Source: Acidobacteriota bacterium (GTDB taxonomy: Bacteria > Acidobacteriota > Terriglobia > Terriglobales > Acidobacteriaceae). From it: DNA of 47,437 bases. The stretch covers positions 1 to 47,437 of the forward strand of contig JABCZC010000038.1 in assembly GCA_013289875.1 (NCBI GenBank). The letters run 5' to 3'. Shown here in pieces: positions 1 through 8,756 of this stretch. Made by a program: the position numbers and the translations under genes. Each line of letters starts with the position of its first letter. The first letter of the stretch is position 1. The notes under the pieces are model-generated. The model searched no databases, was not told the origin of the DNA, and saw only the letters and a program-made list of their open reading frames with translations.

Positions 1-449
1 CCGCTGCCCTCGCGCCCTTCGATCGCGGACTCTCTGGCGAAAATCCGTATCAGATTCAATACGACCTCCAGGACACCATGCAGGCCCTCGTCGGCATCGT
101 CCGCACCGAGAACGAAATGGAAGAGGCTCTCGACAAGATCACGCAGCTTGAGGGGCGCGCAGCCCGCGCCGGCATCGGCGGTAACCGCCAGTACAACAAC
201 GGCTGGCACACTGCGATGGACCTCTCGAGCATGCTCATCGTTTCTGAAGCCGTCACGCACGCGGCACTTCTCCGCAAAGAAAGCCGCGGCGCTCAGTTCC
301 GCGAAGATTTCCCGAATAAGGACCCCGAATGGGGCAAGTACAACATCGTCGTCAAGCGCGGCGAATTCGAAGGCGAGATGTTCATCGAGAAACGCCCGAT
401 CCCGCCCATCCCCGACGAGTTGAAAGTCGTAATCGAAGAAATGAAGTAG
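1..449 (+). CDS. sdhA: Succinate dehydrogenase/fumarate reductase flavoprotein subunit, C-terminal part
   Basis: The frame is open from the left edge (first full codon at base 3) and ends at TAG 447-449, giving about 148 residues of the C-terminal helical region of a SdhA/FrdA flavoprotein. The visible segment starts AALAPFDRG and continues with NPYQIQYDLQDTMQALVGIV, a stretch typical of the domain after the FAD and substrate regions. The FAD-binding part lies outside the window. SdhA oxidises succinate to fumarate at the cytoplasmic membrane and passes electrons to the iron-sulfur subunit; sdhB follows 144 bp downstream on the same strand, which supports the call. The truncation is caused only by the window edge. 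Frd and Sdh cannot be told apart from this part alone. Confidence 0.9.
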   Translation, partial: AALAPFDRGLSGENPYQIQYDLQDTMQALVGIVRTENEMEEALDKITQLEGRAARAGIGGNRQYNNGWHTAMDLSSMLIVSEAVTHAALLRKESRGAQFREDFPNKDPEWGKYNIVVKRGEFEGEMFIEKRPIPPIPDELKVVIEEMK

Positions 450-470
450 GGGGAACCAACAGGAACTTCA

Positions 471-514
471 GACGGTGCCCCACTCAAGCCTGTCTTCGGT
501 TTGAGTGGGCTGAC
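471..514 (+). repeat. Hairpin repeat, copy 1, in the sdhA-sdhB spacer
   Basis: A 44-base unit is repeated almost immediately at 531-574 with no difference visible. Each unit contains an inverted repeat: CCCACTCAAGCC pairs with GGTTTGAGTGGG around a 7-base loop (TGTCTTC), a 12-bp stem with one G-T pair. It lies after the sdhA stop and before the sdhB ribosome binding site, so it would fold in the joint mRNA. It looks like a dispersed REP-type palindrome, but no further copy was seen in this window. Confidence 0.85.
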
Positions 515-530
515 GGCAAAAACACCAAAC

Positions 531-574
531 GACGGTGCCCCACTCAAGCCTGTCTTCGGTTTGAGTGGGCTGAC
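531..574 (+). repeat. Hairpin repeat, copy 2, in the sdhA-sdhB spacer
   Basis: Second copy of the 44-base hairpin unit, 60 bases after the first, separated by a 16-base AC-rich spacer (515-530). It ends just before the AAGGAAG ribosome binding site of sdhB. There is no U-tract after the hairpin, so it does not look like a simple terminator; mRNA stabilisation or adjustment of SdhA/SdhB ratio is a possible but untested role. Confidence 0.85.
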
Positions 575-593
575 AGAAAGGAAGTAGACACGA

Positions 594-1331
594 ATGGCAA
601 CCAATGCAACTTTCCGCATCTGGCGCGGAGATCACGCAGGCGGCGAGTTCCAGGATTACGTCGCGCCCGTGGAAGAGGGTATGGTTGTGCTCGACGCCGT
701 GCACCGCATCCAGGCGCAGCAGGCGCCCGATCTCGCCGTGCGCTGGAACTGCAAGGCCGGCAAGTGCGGTTCATGCTCGGCCGAAATCAACGGAATGCCG
801 AAGCTCATGTGCATGACTCGGCTGAGCAATCTCAACCTGGAGATGCCGGTCATACTCGAGCCCATGCACACCTTTCCCGTCATCCGCGACCTGGTTACCG
901 ACGTCTCCTGGAACTTCCGCGCCAAGCTGACCATCCGCGAATTCAAGCCGCGCACCCCCGACTCGCCCGACGGCACCTGGCGCATACAGCAGGCCGACGT
1001 CGAACGGGTGCAGGAGTTCCGCAAGTGCATTGAGTGTTTTCTCTGTCAGGACGTATGCCACGTCCTACGCGAGCACCACAAGGAGGACGAATTCATCGGG
1101 CCTCGACTGCTGGTCCATGCCGCTGCCCTTGAAATGCATCCCCTGGACGTGGAAGACCGCGTGAGCGACCTGAAGAAAAAGCACAATATCGGCTACTGCA
1201 ACATCACGACCTGCTGTCGGAAGGTCTGTCCCGAGTCGATCACGATTACCGAGAACGCGATCATTCCGCTCAAGGAGCGCGTCGTCGACCAGTTCTTCGA
1301 TCCTCTGAGGCAGTTCTTTCACATCATCTAG
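594..1331 (+). CDS. sdhB: Succinate dehydrogenase iron-sulfur subunit
   Basis: This 245-residue protein carries electrons from the SdhA flavin to the membrane quinone site. The N-terminal ferredoxin-like half has the 2Fe-2S cysteines in CKAGKCGSCSAEINGMPKLMC-type order (around residues 44-75). The C-terminal half has CIECFLCQDVC (around 144-155) and CNITTCCRKVCP (around 200-211) for the two further clusters. Length fits the family. The ATG at 594 follows a good AAGGAAG Shine-Dalgarno at about 577. It lies downstream of sdhA with the two hairpin repeats in between and is followed after 11 bp by a TPR-like gene, so the three are probably co-transcribed. The second cluster motif has two adjacent cysteines, as often seen in the non-classical SdhB type of Actinobacteria and Acidobacteria (recalled, not checked). 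Confidence 0.96.
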   Translation: MATNATFRIWRGDHAGGEFQDYVAPVEEGMVVLDAVHRIQAQQAPDLAVRWNCKAGKCGSCSAEINGMPKLMCMTRLSNLNLEMPVILEPMHTFPVIRDLVTDVSWNFRAKLTIREFKPRTPDSPDGTWRIQQADVERVQEFRKCIECFLCQDVCHVLREHHKEDEFIGPRLLVHAAALEMHPLDVEDRVSDLKKKHNIGYCNITTCCRKVCPESITITENAIIPLKERVVDQFFDPLRQFFHII

Positions 1332-1342
1332 GAGTACAACCC

Positions 1343-1843
1343 ATGTTCACCCTCAAACCCATTTCCCGTGACAGCGTCGAAAGCGCGCTCGCCAGGGCCG
1401 AACGCTACCGCCTCCTGAATGAGCCGCATGAAGCCGAGAGCATCTGCCGCGACATCCTCGAAGTTGATCCGCACAACCGGCAGGCACGCATCAGCCTGAT
1501 CCTTGCTCTCACTGACGAGATCCCTCAGGCCCCGAGCGCATTCGCCGGCGCCATGGGTGAGATGTCTGGCCTCGAAACACCGTACGATCGCGCCTACTAT
1601 TCCGGGATCGCCTGGGAGCGGCGCGCGAAGGCAGCTCATCACGCGGGCGGAACAGGCTCCAGCAGCTATATCTACGATTGGCTGGTCCGGGCGTTGCATC
1701 TCTTCGAGGAAGCAGAGCGCCTGCGGCCGGCAGGCAACGACGACGCGATTCTGCGTTGGAATGCCTGCGTCCGCTTTCTCGAGAGCCACAAGGACCTGCG
1801 ACCGAAGACCGAGGAAGTCCCGGACCCGATTCTCTCGGAGTGA
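1343..1843 (+). CDS. TPR-like protein encoded directly after sdhB
   Basis: A 166-residue soluble protein without signal peptide or membrane segment. Residues 10-60 form a recognisable TPR-type helical hairpin (ALARAERYRLL, then AESICRDILEVDPHNRQAR), and a second one is likely around 113-150 (IYDWLVRALHLFEEAERLRP). The middle part (70-112) is not recognised. It starts 11 bp after the sdhB stop with a clear AGGAG before ATG 1343, so translation in the same operon is likely. Placement suggests a role in assembly, stability or regulation of the dehydrogenase, but that is inference from position only. It ends 9 bp before the convergent permease gene with no obvious terminator in between. Confidence 0.82.
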   Translation: MFTLKPISRDSVESALARAERYRLLNEPHEAESICRDILEVDPHNRQARISLILALTDEIPQAPSAFAGAMGEMSGLETPYDRAYYSGIAWERRAKAAHHAGGTGSSSYIYDWLVRALHLFEEAERLRPAGNDDAILRWNACVRFLESHKDLRPKTEEVPDPILSE

Positions 1844-1852
1844 GAGGATCAC

Positions 1853-4510
1853 CTACTCATCGCGCAGCGTCGTTGCAGGATCGATACCGGCAATGCGCAA
1901 AGTCGGCACAATTGTCGCAATAATAGTTACAGATACGAGCAGAAGAACAACTGCGCCAATCGTCGGCGCGTCATAGACGCCCACTCCGTAGAGCACGCTC
2001 CGCATCGCCCGCAATGCTCCCGCACATAGGATCAACCCCAGAGCAAGTCCGAGCAGGGAGGCTCGCACTCCCGGCCCTCCGGTATGAACCATGGCTTGAC
2101 GAACCGTTGAGCCCAGCGCGATGCGAATGCCGATCTCGCGTGTTTTCTGCGCCACGATATTTGCTACCAGCGCGAAGATTCCGACAGCACTCAATAACAA
2201 CGCGAGACCCGCCATCGCGCTCAGCAGCGCCACCTCGACACGCTGCGTCGCCAAGGTCTTCGCCAGCAGATCGCGCATGCTGTAGAAGCCCGAGAAGGGC
2301 AGGTTGGGATCGACGCTAGCCAGTGCACGTTGCATCTGCGCCGTTAATCCTTCCACCGGGCTCGCTGTGCGGACAATCCAGCTCGGCTGGAACCAGACAT
2401 GAGCCATCGATATCAGCGAGGCTTCCGTTTGTGCGGCCGGAAGATACAGAGTAGGCTCGCTGGTGATGGGTGCTACCGCCTCAATACCTGGGGCCATGGC
2501 CACATCTTCCACCACGCCGACAATCATCGTGTCCTTGAAAAAATGGCGCCCTACCGGATTGGCACCGTGAAAAAATTTGCGCACGAGTGTCTGGTTCACG
2601 ACGGCGACGCGCTGCGTATCCGGGCCATCGCCGTCGGTAAAGGAGCGCCCCAACAGGATGGGAATCTGCAGCACGGCAAAATAATCTGGCGTAACGTATG
2701 TCTCATCCGCCGTGATCAACTGACCGGCTTCTTTGCCATCGTTGATCGCCGGTCCCACCGTGATCAGTGAGCGCTCATAGGGTAGACTCAGCCCAACAGC
2801 CGCTTGCTGCACGCCGGGAATCCGCCGCATGGCGGAGATGCTTTCGCTGAGCAGCTTTCGAAACGCAGCCGCATCGTGATATCTCGCATCGTCGAGCGAC
2901 AGCCTCGCCGTCATCACTCCATCCGGGTTGAATCCAGGCGGCAGGGTTTGAAGATGGATGAGAGAACGAATCAGCAGGCCCGAAGCGGCCAGCAATACCG
3001 CGGTCAGGGCAATCTCGCTCACGATCAGTGCCTGACGCAGGCGCACATGGTCGCCGCCGGTTGCGGTGCGATTCCCGATCGCCGAGCGTAGATCGAACCT
3101 TCGCGTCACAAGAGCGGGAAGCATGCCAAACAGCACGCTGGTGACGAGCGACAGAAGAAGCGTAAATGCGAGCACGCGGCCATCGAGGGGCACGCTGGCG
3201 ACAGGCAGAAAGCGTTCGGGCAGAAGCACGAGCAATCCGCGTAACGCGATAAGCCCGACTACAACACCGGCCGCACCGCCCACAAATGCCAGCAGCAGAT
3301 TTTCGACCCACAGCTGCTTTTGAATCTGCCAACGTGAAGCGCCCAGCGCCAACCGTGTCGCCACTTCAGGCGTGCGTCGCAGCACACGCACCAGCGTCAG
3401 CCCGGCAAGATTCGCACACGCGATCAGCAGGATGAATCCCGCCGCCAACATCAGTGTCCAAACCTGCGGACGCAGCGTAGCCGTCTGTCCCTTTTGCAGC
3501 GGCACCGAATAGTAAGCCAACTGCGCGCCGGGGTTGTTCTCCAATTCGTAGCGATGCGCGCGATGCAACCACGCGCGGTTAATCTCTGCATCGGCCTCTT
3601 GCCAGGTTGCCCCATCGCGCAGCCGGGTGATGGCCTCAAAGTTCGTTCCCCCTCCTTCGCCGTCGTGGCTCGGCTGCAGCGCCGTGTACACGCCCGCGTT
3701 CAACGGAGTTGTTACTCCATCGGGCAGCACACCGATGACCGTGTATGGCTCGCATTTCAACGAAATGCTCTGGCCGAGAACACTGGGATTCGAGCCGAAG
3801 ATGTTGTGCCAGACGCCGTAGCTCAGAATGGCAACCTTCGGCCCATGCGGACGATCTTCCTCATCCGAGAAATTGCGTCCGAGGATGGGATGGATCGCCA
3901 GCACGTCGAAGTAGTGTGCCGATACGCGCCCCGCGAAAATGTACTGCACGTGCGATCCGGCCTGGAGATTGATGCCTGAAGCTCGTATGCCTGACACAGC
4001 CGATATGAGCGATGTGACCTCGTCGCGCAGCAGTTCCCATTGCTCGCCGTTAACGTGGTGCCGCTCGTCCGACGCCACGGCGCCGGTGACTCGCGTGTAA
4101 ATCGTGCCCATCCGTTCAGGATGCGAATAGGGCAGGCTCTTCAGCATAAGCGCGTTCACGATCGAGAAGATCGCGGTGTTTGCGCCGATCGAAAGCGCCA
4201 GCGTAAGGATCACCATCGCGGTAAAGCCTGGATTACGCCAGAACTGGCGCAATCCATAGCGTGCATCTTGCCAAAGAAGCTCGAGGCTGGCGCCGGCGCG
4301 GTTGTCGCGCACCGTCTGCTTTACCTGCTCGATGCCGCCAAACTCCGCAAGCGCGAAGCGGCGCGCCTCCGACGCAGGCATGCCGGCGGCGATTCTTTCG
4401 TCCGTAATCATATCCACATACGCGCGCAGCTCATCGTCAAGCTGCCTCTCAACCTGCTGTTTCCGGAAGAGATTTCGCAGGAGGCTGTTGATCCGAGACC
4501 AGAGTTTCAT
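1853..4510 (-). CDS. ADOP-type (MacB/FtsX-like) large ABC permease
   Basis: An 885-residue membrane protein of the acidobacterial duplicated orphan permease type. Residues 1-75 form the permease prefix region (LDDELRAYVDM, then ASEARRFALAEFGG). A first membrane segment follows at about 97-122 (LTLALSIGANTAIFSIVNAL), then a MacB-like periplasmic core (about 125-350), a three-helix FtsX domain (about 365-480), a second periplasmic core, and a second FtsX domain (about 770-885, including TREIGIRIALGS). The full duplication fits the usual length. No ATPase gene is adjacent, as is normal for this class. It lies 10 bp after a padR gene on the same strand, so both are one operon and likely under PadR control. 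Substrate unknown; export of a toxic compound or lipoprotein-type work are family-level guesses. Confidence 0.9.
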   Translation of the reverse strand: MKLWSRINSLLRNLFRKQQVERQLDDELRAYVDMITDERIAAGMPASEARRFALAEFGGIEQVKQTVRDNRAGASLELLWQDARYGLRQFWRNPGFTAMVILTLALSIGANTAIFSIVNALMLKSLPYSHPERMGTIYTRVTGAVASDERHHVNGEQWELLRDEVTSLISAVSGIRASGINLQAGSHVQYIFAGRVSAHYFDVLAIHPILGRNFSDEEDRPHGPKVAILSYGVWHNIFGSNPSVLGQSISLKCEPYTVIGVLPDGVTTPLNAGVYTALQPSHDGEGGGTNFEAITRLRDGATWQEADAEINRAWLHRAHRYELENNPGAQLAYYSVPLQKGQTATLRPQVWTLMLAAGFILLIACANLAGLTLVRVLRRTPEVATRLALGASRWQIQKQLWVENLLLAFVGGAAGVVVGLIALRGLLVLLPERFLPVASVPLDGRVLAFTLLLSLVTSVLFGMLPALVTRRFDLRSAIGNRTATGGDHVRLRQALIVSEIALTAVLLAASGLLIRSLIHLQTLPPGFNPDGVMTARLSLDDARYHDAAAFRKLLSESISAMRRIPGVQQAAVGLSLPYERSLITVGPAINDGKEAGQLITADETYVTPDYFAVLQIPILLGRSFTDGDGPDTQRVAVVNQTLVRKFFHGANPVGRHFFKDTMIVGVVEDVAMAPGIEAVAPITSEPTLYLPAAQTEASLISMAHVWFQPSWIVRTASPVEGLTAQMQRALASVDPNLPFSGFYSMRDLLAKTLATQRVEVALLSAMAGLALLLSAVGIFALVANIVAQKTREIGIRIALGSTVRQAMVHTGGPGVRASLLGLALGLILCAGALRAMRSVLYGVGVYDAPTIGAVVLLLVSVTIIATIVPTLRIAGIDPATTLRDE

Positions 4511-4520
4511 CTGTTTGCCC

Positions 4521-4853
4521 CTAAGTTGCTTTCAAAGCATTTGTCATCGCCAGGGCCACCCTCGTCCATTCCTCGGTCTCGACTTCAAACTGGTCTTTTC
4601 CAGCTTTGGTGAGCCGGTAAAACTTCGCGCGACGGTTATTTTCCGATTCGCCCCAGAAGGAACTCAGCCAACCCGCTTCTTCCATACGGTGAAGCGCCGG
4701 AAACAACGAACCGGGCTTGACAAGAAATGCCCCATGCGTCGTCTGTTCGATGCGCCGCGAAATGCCCAGACCGTGCAATTCTCCCGCGCCAAGCGCTTTG
4801 AGAATGAGCAGATCGAGCGTGCCTTGCAGGAGATTTGCCTGTTTTGAACTCAT
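4521..4853 (-). CDS. PadR family transcriptional regulator
   Basis: A 110-residue winged-helix repressor of the PadR family. The family hallmark near the start is clear: LLQGTLDLLILKAL, then the recognition region GLGISRRIEQTT and GSLFPALHRMEEAGWL, the wing (about 65-75) and the C-terminal dimerisation helix. It lies immediately upstream of the ADOP permease gene in the same direction with a 10-bp gap, the usual acidobacterial arrangement, so it probably represses its own operon. A short dyad (GAGCG-TG-CGCTC, 4881-4892) lies about 30 bp before its start and is a candidate operator. Confidence 0.93.
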   Translation of the reverse strand: MSSKQANLLQGTLDLLILKALGAGELHGLGISRRIEQTTHGAFLVKPGSLFPALHRMEEAGWLSSFWGESENNRRAKFYRLTKAGKDQFEVETEEWTRVALAMTNALKAT

Positions 4854-5239
4854 AAATCCAGTCCTATCGAATGACTATATGAGCGTGCGCTCCTTCATAC
4901 AGATTGTCAATAGGAGAACGGGACCAGCAGATCTGCCGGATGTAATTAGTTGCCGACCGGGTTCATGGGAATGAGTTGAGCAAGACACCACGTTACCAAC
5001 GTTATATACTGACCACGTTCGCTACCCTCCAGTGACATGCAATTCCAGGGGTTTGTTCCATTTAGCGGTGGGAGCGCGGAACCATAGACGACTATAGACG
5101 AGTTCCCCCGCACGACGACCCCCCGAAAGGGGGGAACGGTGGTGTTCGCACGCCACTCAAGGGGGAGAGCTCGTCTTCCGAAAGGAGGCTGCCGAGCGAT
5201 GCGCCGACCTATATCGGCACACCCGAGGTTTCCGGCTAT
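4854..5239. promoter_or_regulatory. Divergent intergenic region between padR and the kinase gene
   Basis: About 385 bp without a convincing gene. Seen here: TTGACA on the minus strand (4905-4910) without a good -10 at normal spacing; the dyad GAGCG-TG-CGCTC (4881-4892), a candidate PadR operator; a -10-like TATACT on the plus strand at 5005-5010 without a clear -35; a C6-GAAA-G6 hairpin at 5119-5134; and a perfect AAAGGAGG at 5181-5188. The last sits 10 bp before ATG 5199, which is in the wrong frame for the kinase. Promoter assignments are weak. Confidence 0.35.
5119..5134 (+). other. C6-GAAA-G6 hairpin upstream of the kinase gene
   Basis: Six C, the tetraloop GAAA, then six G form a short, very stable hairpin in the probable leader of the kinase mRNA. 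No T-tract follows, so it is not a typical terminator. It could affect translation or mRNA stability, or be chance in a GC-rich leader. Confidence 0.6.
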
Positions 5240-8200
5240 GTGGGCGGCCAGGGGCCGAGTCGTCCAGGCTCCCCAGCCAGCCGTCCCTCAGGGGACTCCA
5301 TCTTTGGCGGCCAGCCCATTCTCGAGCGCGGCTTCCTGTTGGGACAGCGCTACGAAATCATCTCGCTGCTCGGCGAAGGCGGCATGGGCGCCGTCTATAA
5401 AGCCAAAGACATCGAGCTGAATCGCACCATTGCCCTCAAGACCATCCGTCGCGAATACGCCGGAAACCCCGCAATCATCGAGCGCTTCAAGCAGGAGCTA
5501 ATCCTCTCTACGCAGGTCACGCACCGCAACGTCGTCCGTATCTACGACCTGGGCGAAGCCGAGGGCATGAAGTTCATCACCATGGAGTACGTCGAGGGCG
5601 AAGACCTGCGCACCCTCATCCATCTGCGCCGGAAGCTTCCCGCCGAAGAGGCTGTCGAGATCGTCCAGCAGGTATGCAAGGCGCTGGAAGCGGCCCACGC
5701 AGTGGGCGTGATTCATCGCGATCTGAAGCCGCAGAATGTGATGCGCGACCTAAATGGCCGCATCCTCGTGATGGATTTCGGCCTGGCACGCACCCTCGAA
5801 GGCGACGGCATGACCCAGACCGGCGCGCTCGTGGGCACCATGGAGTACATGTCTCCCGAGCAGGCGCTTTCGAAGAGCCTCGATCAGCGTTCGGACATCT
5901 TCTCGCTGGGACTGATCTTCTATGAGCTGCTGACCGGCGAGACGCCCTTCCGCGCCGACAGCGCATTGGCCAGCCTGATCAAGCGCACGCAGGAGCGGGC
6001 CGTTCCCGTATCCCATCACGACAGCAGCATTTCCGGTCCGCTGGATCGCATTGTCAATCGCTGCCTGGAGCGCGACGTCAATGCGAGATACCAGAGTGCC
6101 GCCGAGCTTTACAGCGATCTTCAGCGGTGGAAGGGTAAAAGCTCGTCCGGATCGACCATGGCGCCGACGGTTCTCTATCGGCCGAACGTGAGCGTGTGGC
6201 TGCGAATGCGGCGCTGGTGGCTTGCCGGAGGAGCGGCAGCTGTCCTTGTGCTGGCCCTTGTCGCATACCTGGGTCTGCGTCCGAATCACGCCACGCCGGC
6301 GGCGAAAGAGCAGGCGGCAGCAGCTGCGGTCCCCGCGATGTCGCTTGCCATCCTGCCTTTCCGCAACTCGTCCGGAGACGAGAAGGACGACTGGATCGGT
6401 TCGAGCGTAGCCGACATGCTCAGCACCGATATCGGCCAGTCGGCACACCTGCGCGCCGTGCCCGGCGATCGCCTGCGACAGGTGTTTTCTGATCTCCGCA
6501 TCGGCCCGCAGACGGCGATCGATCCGGATACGCTGCATCGCGTGGCGGAGTTCAGCAATGCCGATGTCGTCGTCTCAGGGCAGTACGCGCGCTTCGGCGA
6601 CCAGATCGTGATCAACGCAACCATCCGCGACCTGAAGCGCGACCAGAGCGTGCCGGTAAAGGTGCAGGCGCTGCCCAAAGATCTGCCGGCGGCAATCGAC
6701 CAGCTCGCCGACTCGATCCGTCAAAACCTGTCCCTCTCACCCGATGTCATGAAGGAGCTCAAGGCGCAGTCCTTCAAACCAACCTCTACGTCGATCGACG
6801 CGCTGCGTGACTACAACCAGGGTCTGGCGTTCATGCGTTCCGGAAAGAACCTCGACGCACTCAAGCGTTTTCAGTCGGCGACAACCGAGGATCCGCAATT
6901 CGCGCTGGCCCTTTCGAAGCTGGCCGAAGTGCAGTCCGAGCTGGGTTTCGTCAGTGACGCGGAACAATCCTCCCGCCGCGCCGCCGATCTCTCGCGCAGC
7001 GAAAATCTCCCATTGCCCGAGCAGTATCTGATCAGCGCCAGCCATGCGCGGATCATGAAGAACAACAAGGATGCCATCGACGCCTACGAGAACCTCGCGA
7101 AGAGCTGGCCGGGCGACGTGGACGTCCAGTACAGCCTGGGCACTCTATACGTGTCGACTGGTGACTACACCAAAGCACGCGACATCTTTGAGAAGATCCT
7201 CGCCGCCGATCCCAGAAACATCAAGGCGCTTTGGGAGATGGGCCTGGTTGAAAACACTCTCGGCAACCCTCAGGCCGCACTCGATTCGCTCAGCAAGGGA
7301 TATAACCTCGCTACCCAGGTAGACAACCAGGAGCAGAAGGCGCTGATCCTGCTCTCGACCGGCATTTCCTACCGGCTGCTCAACAAGCCCGATGAGGCGC
7401 TCCGCAATTACAAGGAATCGATTGCCATCAACGAGAAGATCGGGCAGAAGCGTGGCGTGGCAGCCGCCCTTGACGAGTTGGCCAACCTTCAGCAGATGAG
7501 CGGAGCAACCGATGCCGCCCTCGGCAGCTACACAAAGGCCTTGGCATTGCTGCGCGAGATCGGTATGAAGGAAGAGACCGGCGACACGCTGCTTGACATG
7601 GGCGTGGCCTACCAGAATCGCGGCGACTACGATCAGGCGCTGGCCCGATACAAGGAAGCATTGCAGATCCAGCGTGAGATTGGCGATCAGGGAGCCGAAG
7701 CTCTCTGCCTTACGAATATCGGCGCCGTCTATCTCTCCAAGGGAGACACGGACAACTCCTTTACAAACTACCAGCAGGCCCTGCAACTGCGGGAAAAGCT
7801 CGGCGTTCCCGGCGACATCGCCCAGACTCTCGAGGGTCTGGGCGAAGCCTATACCCACACCGGCCAGTACGAACTCGCGCTCAAATCGCTGCTGCGCGCC
7901 CTCGATCTCGCGCGCAAGGTCGGCGACGCCCGCTCTATTGCACTCGTGTCACACCAGATCGGCCTGGTCTCCGAATATCAGGGCAGGCTCGGCGCGGCCG
8001 TGACGTCAATGCAGGACGGTGTAAAGGCCTTTCGCGACCAGGGTGAATCAGGCAATGCCATGGCCGCGTTCCAGAATGATCTCGCCGGGGCTCTTGCCCA
8101 GGCCGGGCGGGGCGACGAAGCTGCGCAGCCCCTGGAGGAAGCACAGGCCATCGCTCGCGGATTGAAGAACGATGCACTGAGCGCGTCCATCCTGAACACC

Positions 8201-8728
8201 CGTGGCGACGTCGCCTTCTACAAAGGCGATCTCAAAGGCGCGCCGCAGTTATACCAATCCGCGTTGCGGCTCGCGGCTCGCGCAAAAGACAACGACACTC
8301 TTGTGCAATCGAAGCTCAATGTGGCGAGAATTGCGATCGCCCAGGGCCGGTCAAAGGATGCGCTCGGCATGCTGCGCCCCCTTCTGAATTCTGACGGCAC
8401 CACGAGCGCTTACCTGTCATTGCGAAGCGCCATCGCTGTCTCGGAAGCCGAGGTCGGCATGAAGGATTACGCGCACGCCCAGCACGATCTCGAACAGAAT
8501 CTGACTGCGACGGAGAAGGCGGGCATGCGTCTCGATATGGCGCGCATCAATTACCTGCTGGGCACATCGGCAAGGCTCAGCGGCAGCATGGACCGCACTC
8601 AGATCACCTACTACTACAGCGACGCCGTACGTCTGCTTGACGCGATCAAGTCAGACCCCGGGGCCCAGAACATCCTCCACCGCGCCGACCTCAAAGCCAT
8701 CTACGACGACGCGAATCGCTGGAAGTAA
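5240..8728 (+). CDS. Serine/threonine protein kinase with TolB-like domain and TPR array
   Basis: A 1162-residue receptor-type Hanks kinase. The kinase domain (about 37-300) shows the glycine loop LLGEGGMGAVYKAKD, lysine in IALKTI, catalytic HRDLKPQN (about 159), DFG (about 179), GTMEYMSPEQ and SDIFSLGLIFYELLTGETPF. A single membrane helix follows at about 326-348, then a TolB/FlgO-like domain (about 367-505, starting LAILPFRNSSGD) and roughly a dozen TPR units to the end. All catalytic residues are present, so it should be active. The start is uncertain: GTG 5240 has GAGG at 5225-5228, but the frame is open back to 5066 and the strong AAAGGAGG at 5181 serves no in-frame ATG. Ligand and substrates unknown; the TPR part suggests protein-protein sensing outside the membrane. 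Confidence 0.92.
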   Translation: MGGQGPSRPGSPASRPSGDSIFGGQPILERGFLLGQRYEIISLLGEGGMGAVYKAKDIELNRTIALKTIRREYAGNPAIIERFKQELILSTQVTHRNVVRIYDLGEAEGMKFITMEYVEGEDLRTLIHLRRKLPAEEAVEIVQQVCKALEAAHAVGVIHRDLKPQNVMRDLNGRILVMDFGLARTLEGDGMTQTGALVGTMEYMSPEQALSKSLDQRSDIFSLGLIFYELLTGETPFRADSALASLIKRTQERAVPVSHHDSSISGPLDRIVNRCLERDVNARYQSAAELYSDLQRWKGKSSSGSTMAPTVLYRPNVSVWLRMRRWWLAGGAAAVLVLALVAYLGLRPNHATPAAKEQAAAAAVPAMSLAILPFRNSSGDEKDDWIGSSVADMLSTDIGQSAHLRAVPGDRLRQVFSDLRIGPQTAIDPDTLHRVAEFSNADVVVSGQYARFGDQIVINATIRDLKRDQSVPVKVQALPKDLPAAIDQLADSIRQNLSLSPDVMKELKAQSFKPTSTSIDALRDYNQGLAFMRSGKNLDALKRFQSATTEDPQFALALSKLAEVQSELGFVSDAEQSSRRAADLSRSENLPLPEQYLISASHARIMKNNKDAIDAYENLAKSWPGDVDVQYSLGTLYVSTGDYTKARDIFEKILAADPRNIKALWEMGLVENTLGNPQAALDSLSKGYNLATQVDNQEQKALILLSTGISYRLLNKPDEALRNYKESIAINEKIGQKRGVAAALDELANLQQMSGATDAALGSYTKALALLREIGMKEETGDTLLDMGVAYQNRGDYDQALARYKEALQIQREIGDQGAEALCLTNIGAVYLSKGDTDNSFTNYQQALQLREKLGVPGDIAQTLEGLGEAYTHTGQYELALKSLLRALDLARKVGDARSIALVSHQIGLVSEYQGRLGAAVTSMQDGVKAFRDQGESGNAMAAFQNDLAGALAQAGRGDEAAQPLEEAQAIARGLKNDALSASILNTRGDVAFYKGDLKGAPQLYQSALRLAARAKDNDTLVQSKLNVARIAIAQGRSKDALGMLRPLLNSDGTTSAYLSLRSAIAVSEAEVGMKDYAHAQHDLEQNLTATEKAGMRLDMARINYLLGTSARLSGSMDRTQITYYYSDAVRLLDAIKSDPGAQNILHRADLKAIYDDANRWK

Positions 8729-8756
8729 GTCATCCGCGACCACCTTGGCTGAATGC

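Noticed and set aside
471..574. CRISPR array in the sdh spacer
   Set aside because: Only two units, with a 16-base gap and a unit that is itself a long hairpin; no cas genes.
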